From assembly GCA_027578815.1 (NCBI GenBank), contig JANBTH010000230.1, forward strand, positions 1 through 25,021: a DNA stretch of 25,021 nt, read 5' to 3'. A model generated the notes under the pieces. It searched no databases, was not told the origin of the DNA, and saw only the letters and a list, made by a program, of their open reading frames with translations. Below, piece by piece: positions 1 through 9,469 of the stretch. This stretch comes from Coemansia sp. RSA 1804 (lineage: Eukaryota; Kickxellomycota; Kickxellomycetes; Kickxellales; Kickxellaceae). A program made the position numbers and the translations under genes. The number at the start of each line of letters is the position of its first letter. Position 1 is the first letter of the stretch.

Positions 1-1293
1 TTTTATTTAGTTAAATGTCAAAATATTGTGCTGCCTTTTGTTTCACAAGAGTAAAATATATTCAGTAAATGAAAGAAGAATAGAGAAAAATGATGGCAGT
101 TGGGAAATAGAAATATGTCGAGTATATTGGCTGCCAACCCTTTATTTCTATATATTGTTCATTCAATTTGTGACTTTCGATAGCAAACGTTAAATACAAA
201 GAAAAAAAACTGGTGGTGTTTATAATACTGCCTTTGTCACAAGGAAACCACGTTTTCAGAGATTGCGGCATCTGTAGAAGCCAGATTCTTAATTTAAAAG
301 ACTGCAAAGCTTTACAAGTCTCAACAGCACCACTTTATAGATATTAATATTTGTTGAATTATATTGTAGCATGTACAGATTGACGTCTTGTGTTACATTT
401 GTTTTATATATGCAAATAGAAGCATGTGGTTTAACTACAAAGTCTTGTGCAAAATTTGAAATGTTTTCTTAATTCGTTGTTCAGAAGCTGTTGTCCTACC
501 AGTCGGCAAACGGCTGTTTTTGTCATTATAATTGCCGCGAATATTGAACACGAGTACGTAATGAGCTCGACATTTTTTATTTGGGCAGCCAACAAATCAA
601 TTAAAAAAGACAGAGATAACGTGAAAGCAGGTTGGTGATATTTTGCAAGCTCATAAGAAAAAGAAGTTTAATCAATTATCCAAAATCTGTTGTTTAACGT
701 AGAGTGTTTTATGTAGCAGCGGCAACTTGTAGTAGGAATGCCAAGTTGTGTCAATAGGAATAAAATAGGCGTAGCTGATCACTAATCAGCAATTCATGAC
801 TGACAACCAACAATGTCTATATTGGTGTCAATTATTTGTGTATTGTGTGCTCCTGGAACAAAGTGTAACCTATAAAATAAGACACCGGACCATGGAAATG
901 AAACAGCGGTTTTTGGTTTTATGATAATTTTCCAGATTCAATTAACAATCTTTTTTCACAACTCACTTATAAATGATAATTGTGAGATGACTTGATATCA
1001 ACGTCAAATGTTCATCAACTCTCACGGTGATAAAAATCTTTGCAAGATATTTGCGACAATATGTGCTTAGGGTATAAAAGAAAGGTTTTGTCTTAAACAT
1101 AATTTTTTAGGTTCTCTTCAAAGCAACAATCCTTTATTACTATTTTCTTTACCTTTTAAAATATGTATAAATTATATTGCTTTCCATGATTGGTGCACTT
1201 TCTTATTTATATAGTAGTAAGCACTATGTTGGCTAGAGAATTACAAAGCCTTGGGGTTATATTGAATGCCTGGTTTTTATCCTTTTTTGGACT
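1..1293. other. AT-rich intergenic stretch without a recognisable gene
   Basis: Both strands hold only short, low-complexity open frames with no recognisable protein. I looked here on the minus strand for the missing kinase C-lobe of the neighbouring FunK1-like gene (catalytic HRD-type loop, DFG-type motif) and saw neither. A small perfect hairpin, GCTGAT-CACTA-ATCAGC, lies at 774-790. A TATA-like run near 870 and an ACCATGG near 888 lead only to a ten-codon frame, which I do not call. Confidence 0.6.
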
Positions 1294-2574
1294 TCATATA
1301 TGTATCAAGCTCACATAGACGGCTGAAATCAGGTCCTTGCACTTGCTTTCCAGGAGCTGGTATATCGCCCCCTCGGGCAGACAAGTAACTGGACTCCAAG
1401 TTAGCTTTAGAATCGCGGCTTTTCCATCAAATGTGACATAGCACATGTAGGAGGAACGCATCGTTATCGGAACTGGACGCTTGATACGAGTTTGTAGTTC
1501 TACAACCCTCTGGCCAACATACATATCAGATACCCCAATCTCAACAGTGCCATCATCTTTAGGCTCAGAACAGGACATACCAAGAAAATTACCTTGAATC
1601 TCACAGAGATGTCCAAATTCGGTTGTATCTAGCGTCAAGACAAGCCACAGCATTCTTAAAGTTCTCACTACATCGTATGGCACTGCATAGCCATCAGAGA
1701 AGACAATAGGACCCAAAGAAGCAACCATGACTCCCTTCCTTGTAAATACAACCAGCGATAACATACTTCCATGAAGAAGAAGCACCGGAACAAAGACTCT
1801 TGTTATCTGTGCTGTCCATACTTGAAGAGCATAATCACCGATTTGTCTGAGAACGTCTGGAAGTATAGCCGTGTCCATAGTTTTCCATTTTGCCTCTACA
1901 ATGATGTGCGCAGTCTTAAAGCTCTTGGGAATAGAATGTTCAAAATAGTAAACCCCATCAGGCTTGACATTAGAACCAGGGACAGAATTATTTTGAGTGT
2001 CAATGTATACAAGTTCCGTCTTCTGTCTCACTCCAGGCCAAGCGGATTTATCTGCGCTTTTCATCTGCAACTGGAGCCATTTTAAGTATGCTGTAAGCGC
2101 CTTTTCAGACTGGGCACTGCTTATTCCTGATGAGCCAACAAGACCAGTTTCAGACATTTCCCTGTACGCATCTATTGGGTACTGAAGATTATTTTCCAGA
2201 ATAGTAGGCGCTACGCTTGCAATGTCATCGAAGAGCCCCCTGGCTACCCAACCAGACGAACCCTCGGAAACGGCAGGAGCACCAGCAACATCTTTGAACG
2301 TGTCGTAGCTAGTAGTAAGCTCCAGACAATCAAAAAGTTCCATTGAATCCACATATTCGACTTTTCCTTCCAGTGCTTTAATAATTTTATCACGACGATC
2401 ATCCTTTTCCGGATCATCGATGCTCTCCGTTGCTGACCTTGTGCAAATGGCTTCAGGAGTGCCTATATACCTTGCCGCTGCAACCGATTGACCTGAAGAG
2501 CGTATCGATCTGACATGAGAATCCCTTTCTAAACGCCTTTCTTTTGGATCCGTAAGCTGTGAAAAGTCCGACAT
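1294..2574 (-). CDS. FunK1-type protein, N-terminal region plus start of kinase N-lobe (truncated)
   Basis: The frame encodes 426 residues from the first ATG at 2574; the open frame upstream of it has no ATG. The middle reads like the N-terminal region of fungal FunK1 kinases: KPDGVYYFEH (D206), then VEAKWK (E227, K229), giving a PD...ExK pattern as in restriction-endonuclease folds. The stretch QIGDYALQVWTAQ and VFVPVLLLHGS follows, as I recall for this family. Near the C-terminus AAILKLTW looks like kinase strand beta3 with its lysine, and EGAIYQLLE like helix alphaC. The frame then stops at IHI. Full FunK1 proteins carry a complete kinase after this point; here the catalytic loop and metal-binding loop are absent, and the next 1.3 kb shows no trace of them. 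Either a truncated or decaying family member, or a protein that keeps only the nuclease-like half. The family call rests on remembered pattern, not on a search. Confidence 0.65.
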   Translation of the reverse strand: MSDFSQLTDPKERRLERDSHVRSIRSSGQSVAAARYIGTPEAICTRSATESIDDPEKDDRRDKIIKALEGKVEYVDSMELFDCLELTTSYDTFKDVAGAPAVSEGSSGWVARGLFDDIASVAPTILENNLQYPIDAYREMSETGLVGSSGISSAQSEKALTAYLKWLQLQMKSADKSAWPGVRQKTELVYIDTQNNSVPGSNVKPDGVYYFEHSIPKSFKTAHIIVEAKWKTMDTAILPDVLRQIGDYALQVWTAQITRVFVPVLLLHGSMLSLVVFTRKGVMVASLGPIVFSDGYAVPYDVVRTLRMLWLVLTLDTTEFGHLCEIQGNFLGMSCSEPKDDGTVEIGVSDMYVGQRVVELQTRIKRPVPITMRSSYMCYVTFDGKAAILKLTWSPVTCLPEGAIYQLLESKCKDLISAVYVSLIHI

Positions 2575-3203
2575 TTGCACAATAAACAAAAAGTCAATAG
2601 AAATAGAAAATTAGTTACTAGAGCAAATCCGTGTTTGATTTGGACAAAATATATGTTTAAAGAGCTGTTAATAATAATAATAGCTTGTTGTTTACTCTTA
2701 AGAAAACTAAAATAATGTTTATGACAAAATGTTGTTTGGATATGTTAATTACATATAATTGCAAATCTATCACAAAGCTCTGATATCATAGTAAAAGCCG
2801 ATGAACATTTGACACTATTAATCCGCAGCAACCACCAAGTCAGCTATGAAAATAGGAGTGTTGAGAATTAATCTCCAAGGATTACGAAGAAAAGCCATAT
2901 ATCTAAAGGTTGCCAACCGACCTTGCCTTGTTCTCCAGATCCGCAAGTGTCCTTTTTATTTGACATATATCGTTCACAGTTTACAACATTGCCAGGCATC
3001 GGGTACTGAAATCAGTCATACGCTGTATTGCCGGGCGATCCGCAGTCACAACTACCGATCGATCGGCTGTCCAATAGGCGGTTTTATACATTGCCACATC
3101 TGGTGGCGGAGACGCAGTGCTTAATTACAGCAAGTTCCGTGGCTAACCGGGGGCTCTGAATATAATCTTAATAAAGAACCAAAAATATGAAATCTACACG
3201 AGA
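2575..3203. other. Intergenic region between FunK1-like gene and PCID2/Csn12-like gene
   Basis: This holds the upstream region of the FunK1-like gene (minus strand) and the 3' side of the PCI gene. It contains a TTTATT (AATAAA on the minus strand) near 2956, a possible polyadenylation signal for the PCI gene. The part at about 2990-3130 is richer in G+C than its surroundings and carries promoter-like motifs listed separately. An open frame of 92 codons on the plus strand (2846-3124) resembles nothing I know, and I do not call it. Confidence 0.5.
3055..3107. promoter_or_regulatory. Palindrome, CCAAT box and TATA-like cluster
   Basis: A perfect 12-base palindrome CCGATCGATCGG spans 3055-3066. 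It has the everted CCG-N6-CGG layout used by some fungal zinc-cluster regulators. CCAATAGGCG follows at 3071-3080, a TATA-like TTTTATAC at 3082-3089, and a short inverted repeat GCCAC-ATCTG-GTGGC at 3093-3107. The CCAAT-to-TATA order points to the plus strand, but no plus-strand gene follows. It may instead serve the FunK1-like gene about 480 bases away on the minus strand. The function is inference. Confidence 0.3.
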
Positions 3204-4439
3204 CTAATATAGAGATTTAATGGGCGGAAAGGGCGTTTGCTTGCTGAGAACGGCAATTCCATGATCGTGGGCCAAGTATCCCTTCATGTATCCTCCAAAT
3301 ATCATGTCAGCCAGAATGCATTCAACTTCGGCAAGCTCGATATTCGGTAGACTGGCAGCGGCAAATGCGGCCTGGAATTTGACAAATGATATTCTGCTAG
3401 CCTTGTTCTCCAAACGATACACCTTGTACAGCAGTTGTCTGATGGCTACCTTCCGGACCTGTTCAGCGGCTGTATATGTACCCAGTGCAGCCAACTTCTG
3501 CTCCTTTGCCTGAAGCAGCAAGTCAAACTGTCCGATATTCCCAGACCTCACAGCCTTGGCCAGATCGGCGTAGAGGGCTTTGATCGGCGGGTAGCGGCGG
3601 AGAAGACGCGACTGCGGCAGCATGCCCTCCATCATCATAATTGGCGCTAGATGTACGAGAATTCGTGTCTTGTTCCTGAATGCGTTGCGGTGGCAGTGCT
3701 CGAGCGCAAAGAGCAAGTCATCTTTGGCCAATGCGTACTTTTCGCCACGGAAGGCGAGCATTCCGCGGTGGAAGCGAAACGTTACCTGGTCACCCATGGG
3801 AAAGCGGTCAAGAGCTGGGAGCTCGGAGGTCTTTATTGCCTGGATCATGCTGGTGCACAGGTTGTATGCCTTCAGTCGCAAGTAAAGCCTGAACAGAATG
3901 TTGGCCATATGGTACGTGCCCCATTTGCGCGACTTGCTGAGCAAGACCTCGCGATCCGTCATGCACAGCGAAAAGCCCTGGCTAATAGTTCGCGTTGCTT
4001 CCTCAATCTTCCTTGCGTGTGGATCGGTGGCCGATTGTTGCTGGTCTGCACACCGTGCAATGTGGCTGAGGTCGTTGCTTATTGCAAACAGCGCAGGCAC
4101 GCCCCAGCGCGACATGTTTGGCAGCTCACGCAGATAGACGTTGTACATGTCAAGCTGGTGCTTGTACGACGCCATAAAGTCTCCTTGCCGGTACATTGCT
4201 GCCGCCTGGAAATGCAGCAACGCCATCTCTTCCCACAGCTGTACCTTCTTCTTCTTCTTTGTTGTTGTCTCTTCGTAAAGCACATCCCAGCTGCCTTTGC
4301 CGTTCCAAATGTCGTCCAATACTCTTTCAGTATACACCGAGTCTATGGGAATCACCTGTGCAAGCTCCTCGCCGTTCTTTGCGCTCTTGAGTATCTTGAA
4401 TTTATGTATGGCCATGCCAAGCCTCTCTGGCCCCGACAT
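3204..4439 (-). CDS. CSN12: PCI-domain protein of the PCID2/Csn12/Thp1 family
   Basis: 411 residues, close to the usual 400-430 for this family. The start is the first ATG after an in-frame TAG a few codons upstream. The N-terminal half is TPR-like helical repeats (for example AALLHFQAAAMYRQGDF-like helices; LFRLYLRLKAYNLCTSMIQAI). The C-terminal PCI part is the clearest: NKTRILVHLAPIMMMEGMLP, LLRRYPPIKALYADLAKAVR, then VECILADMIFGGYMKGYLAHD and VLSKQTPFPPI, matching the PCID2 winged-helix end. In animals PCID2 and in yeast Thp1 pair with Sac3/GANP in the TREX-2 mRNA export complex; yeast Csn12 pairs with Thp3 and is linked to splicing and the COP9 signalosome. Sequence alone does not tell me which of these paralogues it is, so the symbol is a best guess. 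A lysine run (TTTKKKKK) near residue 60 is the only oddity. No introns are apparent. Confidence 0.85.
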   Translation of the reverse strand: MSGPERLGMAIHKFKILKSAKNGEELAQVIPIDSVYTERVLDDIWNGKGSWDVLYEETTTKKKKKVQLWEEMALLHFQAAAMYRQGDFMASYKHQLDMYNVYLRELPNMSRWGVPALFAISNDLSHIARCADQQQSATDPHARKIEEATRTISQGFSLCMTDREVLLSKSRKWGTYHMANILFRLYLRLKAYNLCTSMIQAIKTSELPALDRFPMGDQVTFRFHRGMLAFRGEKYALAKDDLLFALEHCHRNAFRNKTRILVHLAPIMMMEGMLPQSRLLRRYPPIKALYADLAKAVRSGNIGQFDLLLQAKEQKLAALGTYTAAEQVRKVAIRQLLYKVYRLENKASRISFVKFQAAFAAASLPNIELAEVECILADMIFGGYMKGYLAHDHGIAVLSKQTPFPPIKSLY

Positions 4440-4978
4440 TTCTACTTCCTTCCTCTAGGATTTTCGAATACAATATAATTTTGGAAAGAGAAATAGTTTT
4501 CTTATAAGAAAAATACAATAAAGTAAATGATATGACAGAAAATAGTGGTGGTATTAGAATGATTACGATGTAGATTTTATTGATATCAAATGTCAGGATG
4601 GATGTAGCAAATAGTTGTGGGAAAGAGCTCTGAAAATAAAGGATCCATGTGGCTCCATTATTCTGTCCACATTTTAGGTCCTTTTGTGTTTCCAATTATA
4701 GCTCTGGAGTCACTAATATTTAAGTGCACAACTTTAAACTTTCGGCCGACTAGACGCCTATTGGTCCTAATGTGCTAGACGTAAAAGAGCTACCCAAGAC
4801 CATATACGGAAAGAAGTTTACTACATTAGCACATACCTATGCTTATTGCTATTGTCAATTGGTGATATCTAAAACTAATGCTTATCTCAAATAGAACGAG
4901 CAACTATAATATTATATTAAAGGATAATGCTTATATTGCTGATTTGTATTATATAGAATTTTAAAATACAACAAAAAC
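4440..4978. other. Intergenic region: PCI gene upstream side and ABC transporter 3' side
   Basis: AT-rich except for 4740-4790. Read on the minus strand, a CCAAT box lies in CCAATAGGCG (plus strand CGCCTATTGG, 4755-4764), about 320 bases upstream of the PCI gene start. The same ten bases recur in the opposite orientation at 3071-3080. CTAGACG occurs twice, at 4750-4756 and 4775-4781, and CGGCCG lies at 4743-4748. These could be promoter elements of the PCI gene. No coding region is supported. Confidence 0.4.
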
Positions 4979-7900
4979 TCAAAACTCACTTGCTTTAATC
5001 AGCTCGGCAAACATTCCGCCCCGCTCAATAAGCTCTTTTGGCGGACCAAACTCTGCAACACTTCCCTCGTCCATGACAATAATCTTGTCGCTGTTCATAA
5101 TGGTCTCCAGACGGTGCGCAATTGTCAGAACGGTGCAGTCCTTGAACTCGCCACGGAACAGCTTCTGCATCTCCTTGTCAGTCTCCAGATCAACCTCAGC
5201 CGTAGCCTCGTCCAGCACAATAACCTTGCGCCTGCGCATCAGCAGCCGACAAAGACTAAACAGCTGCTTCTGACCAGCGCTCAATCTGCCATGATGTCCA
5301 ACCTGCTTGTCAAGCCCATGCTTAACGTTTCTGTTTATTCTAGGCTCTAGCTTGGGCTTCTCTACAAACAGCAGAAGGAAGATGCGCGCAACCCAGCCCG
5401 ACTCCTTCCACATGCGGTCCCAATCGGCTATCTCTTCCTTGGTCTGCTTCTCGTATTTATTGTTGTAATCATTCTGACGACTGCTGCCCTGCTTGCTCAT
5501 ATCACGCTTTGGCTCAACAAACTCGGTGATGTTGCATTTTACCAGCGCAGCCCACATATCCTCAATTGAGTAATCCAATAGTGGATCCAGATTCTTCTTG
5601 AATGAACCACTAAACAATGTTGGCTCTTGTGGAATGGTGCCTAGCTTTGGACGCAGATCACTGATGTGTATCGAAGAGATGTCGCAGTCATCGATAAGAA
5701 TAGCACCCTCACACGTGTCTTTGCTGATAAGTCTGAACACTGCACGGGAGAGAGACGATTTTCCAGCACCGGTGCGACCAACGATTCCAATCTTCTCGCC
5801 AGGATTGATTGTGAGGTTGATGTCCTTGAGCGCATACTCCAGGTCACTGCGGTACTTTACGCTAAAGTTCCGGAACTCGATCTTGCCCGCTGATGGCCAG
5901 TTGGCTGGCGGCTTGACGGCATCCGTCACGGAATCGTCATCGCGATCCATATCCAGGTAATGGCGGAAAAGATCTATGCCCTCATTAAACGAGAGGAGGC
6001 GACTAGGAAGCTCTGTAACGCGAGTGACGTTGCTGATGAGCGTCTGCGCCAGGTGTGAAAATGTGACAAGTCCTCCTGAAGAAATGTTGTGGCCAAGCAG
6101 ATGGTTCTGAGCAAGAATGCACACCTTAAACATGGATCCGCTGAATAAGTCCCACGCAATAGAAGCCAACCTCGAGAGTTCATTAAGTGCGACCTGTGGT
6201 CTATATAGCTTGTTCAAAAGGTCTTCACCTTCCATGTGCTGTTTTGTGAAGTAGGGTTCAAGCCCCAGTAAACGAATAAGACGCTGCCCATTCCTTATGG
6301 CGCTACTAGTCTTCTCATTTGTAGCTGACAAATCATATCTAACCTTGTCAAGCGACCTTTCCAGCGGTTGAAAGTGAGATACACGTCGGTTACCATAGTA
6401 GCTTAAAAGTGGAATAGACAGCAGCAACAGCGGTGCATTCAGCGCAACTCGGTACATTGCTAACACGACTTCTAGAATGCCAGAAAGCTCCCTCAATACA
6501 AAGTTGGGAATACCTCTGGAAACTGACTCGGTACTTTTTCTGAACTCCCTAGACACATCAAAACATGTCTTGCTGTCGAAGATGGACAAAGGCGCGTGGA
6601 TCAGGTTGTCGATAAACAGCATTTTAATCCTTGTTTCGAAATGCGCATTAGCAGCCGTTTGCTTAACAAAATCCTCGGCTCTACAAAGTATATCTCGTAC
6701 AATTGTTTCTAGCATGGTCATGCGCATATATCTTAGAATGGCATCATTGCTCGCATCGCCGCCATGTCTGTTGGACTTTAGGAAACTAAGCTTGTAGCCG
6801 TCGATAATAAAACCAAAGATAGGTCTGACAAATCCAGACAAACCCATTACAGCCAGCGTAGTGATTCCGCAGATATCCAGCACATACCGCATGTTGTCCC
6901 ACTTGTCCCACTCGCGGATCTTTGGCATAGATTTGGTGTTTGCATCATGGTGGGCATTACTCGAATCTAAGACAATATTGTTATTGTTTACTCCTGTAAT
7001 AGACCTTTTGTGTGTTTCGGGCGTCTTGTCCAATTTGGACCCATTCTCTGACTTGGCTGGATTATTATCTTTGTGGCTATTGTCGATGCCAACGTCAATA
7101 GCTGGAGATGTGGGCAAACTATCGGCAGCAACAGTAGAGGAAACATCAGATGCAGCGTCGTTGAAATTGGCATCATCTTTGCCTGCTAGCAGTTTTTTGG
7201 CTGCTGTCAGGTACTCCTGAGGTTCCTGTTGAGTAACCAAAGCCTTTCCACCATCCAACCTAACTATCTGATGGAAATACGGCAGCAGCTTTTCGTCGTT
7301 GACAGCTACAACACGAATCTTGCCGCCCAGCAGCCCAGAATCCATAATGACATTGTCCAGAATATGACGCTTAACATGGGCGTCAACAGCAGATAGTGGG
7401 TCATCAAGCACGTAGATATCGGCCTCGGAGTATACAGTGCGTGCAAGGGCCAGACGGGCACGCTGACCACCAGAGATGTTGATACCGCGCTCGCCAATCA
7501 TCGTTTTGTCACCATTAGTCCAAACATTTATGTCGCTTGTCAGTGCACACGCCTCGACAACCCTGTTGTAGCGATCCCTGTCAAAAGCACGGCCAAACAG
7601 AATGTTCTCGCGCACCGTGTCGTTCATAATCCAAGGCAATTGCTCCATCAACGTGACAGACCCATGCACAGCACCAGTTCCTTTGGTTTTCTCGATCTCG
7701 CCGCAAACGGACAAAAGAAGTGACGACTTGCCCGACCCCGTCTTTCCAACAACCGCAACAAGCTCGCCATCTTTGACATTTAATGAGATTCCACGAAGCA
7801 CAGGAATCTTGCTTCTGCGCACAAAGTCACAATCCTCCAGTGCAACAGAAGCACCAGCACAACTTGCTGGATCTTCGTTGTTAGCTGGCTTTATTGGAAA

Positions 7901-9469
7901 ACGCGGCAATGTGTTGACAAAATCGCCTTTAAGCACCTTCTCTAACTGGTAATTATGTTTTACAATCTGCTGAAGCGAGCGCAGGCCATAGAAAAGGCTG
8001 GTGACTTTTGAAAGCAGTTTGCTCATCAGTATCTTTATCTGAAACACATCGGCATGGGATATTGTGGCCGTCGCAGATGAAGAGGAATTGGTACCCATCA
8101 TCGTAAATGTGTAGACTGCGATGTACACAGAAAATTGGTTTGAGATCGTCTCCAGAGTATTAAACATGAACCAGATAAACCGGACTGCAGGAGCATACCA
8201 TGGGAACCTTCTTTGGCTTGCATGCCGATCCCAATGTTTATATAGCTCTGGGTCCAGATACATACGTTCCCAGCCAAACATCTTGATTGGTTTTATGTTT
8301 CCGTGTATCTGAAAAATGTCTGCATTGTAATAATAGTCGGGTCTTGACAAACGCCACTGGCTGGCTCTGCCTATTGCCCTTGTCAGCATCCATTTAAGAA
8401 CGCTTACTCCAGAGGACGCTACTAGGGGTATGAATGCCAGCCAACCGATGCGTCTATAAATAGGGACAATCGTAGCAATGGTGCCAACTAGCATTACAAC
8501 AGTTGACTGTATTCCACGAATACTTTTCAGCAAGTAACGAATTGTGTGTCTTGCGTTTTCTATAGTGTGTTGTTTGCGGAGACCGTCGTTGGTAAGTGGA
8601 AGGCGAAACAGCTCTAATTCAATGGCCTTGCGAACCCGGTCCGACTCGTCTTTTACGCGTAATTGGATTCGACCAAATTGGTTAGTTAGAATGTTGACGA
8701 GAAACGTCAACAGAAGCATAAGGTACACCTCATACCATCTATGCTCAGAGGATAAGTCAATGAGATGCAGAATCCGACTGTTCAAAACCGAGGAACCGAC
8801 ACTGGCAATGCTGAGTAGAGAGTCGATGATGTAAATAGGAATCATTGGACGCCAAATCAACCTAAAAATTGCGCGCAGTACAAAAAGAGGCTCATTGATG
8901 TCGTACTTGAACTCGCGGGCCACTGAGCTGAGCCGATTGTGTTCAGGAAGCTCTTCGAGGTCCTCTAGCTTGACATTGCGAGTCTTTTGAATAGAAAGCA
9001 GGCGACGTTCCTGTGTGAATAAAAGCATGTCTTTCAGATCGTCCAGAATCTCCTGGCTTTGCTTATCGAGGTTGGCCAGCAAAAGATAGAAATGCATTGA
9101 TGCGTAGAACAGACGATACCAAATATCAGTGTCACTGTGGCCGCTCAGCGATCTGTACATCCCAAAGAGATTGGCCACTTGGAACGGGTAGTATCCACCG
9201 GGCTGCGTTGCAAGGAGGGTCAGCGAGGCGATTGACAGCGGGAGATGCGCCTCTGTCCAGGATTGGCATTGGATTGTGGCAAGAATCAAAAGCATTGCGT
9301 AGCAGCACTGGCCCAGGGGATTGGATGAGCGATAGACTGCTCCTTTTGAGATACTACGACAGAGCAGTCTGGCTGTTGTCAGGAAAAGCGCAATGTCGCT
9401 TGCCGGGTAAAATGCAACATCCTTGAAGGCGTGTATTTGGGCAATTATCTCTTTGAAATAAGACAGCAT
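4979..9469 (-). CDS. ABC transporter, subfamily C (MRP/YCF1-like), full transporter
   Basis: 1496 residues, the usual size for a full ABCC protein. The order is a short N-terminal membrane region, TMD1 (about 190-520), NBD1 (about 545-770), a polar Asn/Ser/Asp-rich linker (about 770-870), TMD2 (about 880-1160) and NBD2 (about 1190-1490). NBD1 has Walker A GKTGSGKSS (575-583), signature ISGGQRARL (about 665) and Walker B VLDDPLSAVDAHV. NBD2 has Walker A GRTGAGKSS (1231-1239), Q-loop PQEPTLFSG, signature LSAGQKQLF (about 1395), Walker B VLDEATAEVD and H-loop IAHRLETI. As in other ABCC proteins, NBD1 has Asp where NBD2 has the catalytic Glu, so one ATP site is expected to be degenerate. ABCC proteins export glutathione conjugates and other organic anions, often into the vacuole; the substrate here is unknown. 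NBD2 has an unusually long stretch between Q-loop and signature. No intron is needed. Confidence 0.93.
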   Translation of the reverse strand: MLSYFKEIIAQIHAFKDVAFYPASDIALFLTTARLLCRSISKGAVYRSSNPLGQCCYAMLLILATIQCQSWTEAHLPLSIASLTLLATQPGGYYPFQVANLFGMYRSLSGHSDTDIWYRLFYASMHFYLLLANLDKQSQEILDDLKDMLLFTQERRLLSIQKTRNVKLEDLEELPEHNRLSSVAREFKYDINEPLFVLRAIFRLIWRPMIPIYIIDSLLSIASVGSSVLNSRILHLIDLSSEHRWYEVYLMLLLTFLVNILTNQFGRIQLRVKDESDRVRKAIELELFRLPLTNDGLRKQHTIENARHTIRYLLKSIRGIQSTVVMLVGTIATIVPIYRRIGWLAFIPLVASSGVSVLKWMLTRAIGRASQWRLSRPDYYYNADIFQIHGNIKPIKMFGWERMYLDPELYKHWDRHASQRRFPWYAPAVRFIWFMFNTLETISNQFSVYIAVYTFTMMGTNSSSSATATISHADVFQIKILMSKLLSKVTSLFYGLRSLQQIVKHNYQLEKVLKGDFVNTLPRFPIKPANNEDPASCAGASVALEDCDFVRRSKIPVLRGISLNVKDGELVAVVGKTGSGKSSLLLSVCGEIEKTKGTGAVHGSVTLMEQLPWIMNDTVRENILFGRAFDRDRYNRVVEACALTSDINVWTNGDKTMIGERGINISGGQRARLALARTVYSEADIYVLDDPLSAVDAHVKRHILDNVIMDSGLLGGKIRVVAVNDEKLLPYFHQIVRLDGGKALVTQQEPQEYLTAAKKLLAGKDDANFNDAASDVSSTVAADSLPTSPAIDVGIDNSHKDNNPAKSENGSKLDKTPETHKRSITGVNNNNIVLDSSNAHHDANTKSMPKIREWDKWDNMRYVLDICGITTLAVMGLSGFVRPIFGFIIDGYKLSFLKSNRHGGDASNDAILRYMRMTMLETIVRDILCRAEDFVKQTAANAHFETRIKMLFIDNLIHAPLSIFDSKTCFDVSREFRKSTESVSRGIPNFVLRELSGILEVVLAMYRVALNAPLLLLSIPLLSYYGNRRVSHFQPLERSLDKVRYDLSATNEKTSSAIRNGQRLIRLLGLEPYFTKQHMEGEDLLNKLYRPQVALNELSRLASIAWDLFSGSMFKVCILAQNHLLGHNISSGGLVTFSHLAQTLISNVTRVTELPSRLLSFNEGIDLFRHYLDMDRDDDSVTDAVKPPANWPSAGKIEFRNFSVKYRSDLEYALKDINLTINPGEKIGIVGRTGAGKSSLSRAVFRLISKDTCEGAILIDDCDISSIHISDLRPKLGTIPQEPTLFSGSFKKNLDPLLDYSIEDMWAALVKCNITEFVEPKRDMSKQGSSRQNDYNNKYEKQTKEEIADWDRMWKESGWVARIFLLLFVEKPKLEPRINRNVKHGLDKQVGHHGRLSAGQKQLFSLCRLLMRRRKVIVLDEATAEVDLETDKEMQKLFRGEFKDCTVLTIAHRLETIMNSDKIIVMDEGSVAEFGPPKELIERGGMFAELIKASEF

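Noticed and set aside
774..790. Hairpin GCTGAT-CACTA-ATCAGC
   Set aside because: Six-base arms are common in 25 kb, and no gene or terminator context supports a role.
1294..1320. Alternative frame at the FunK1-like C-terminus giving LCELDTYMKSKKG
   Set aside because: It is only 13 codons long with no match I can support, and the original frame (AVYVSLIHI) fits the kinase N-lobe better.
3651..4478. 275-codon plus-strand open frame opposite the PCI gene
   Set aside because: It runs opposite a clearly conserved coding region and has no recognisable protein features.
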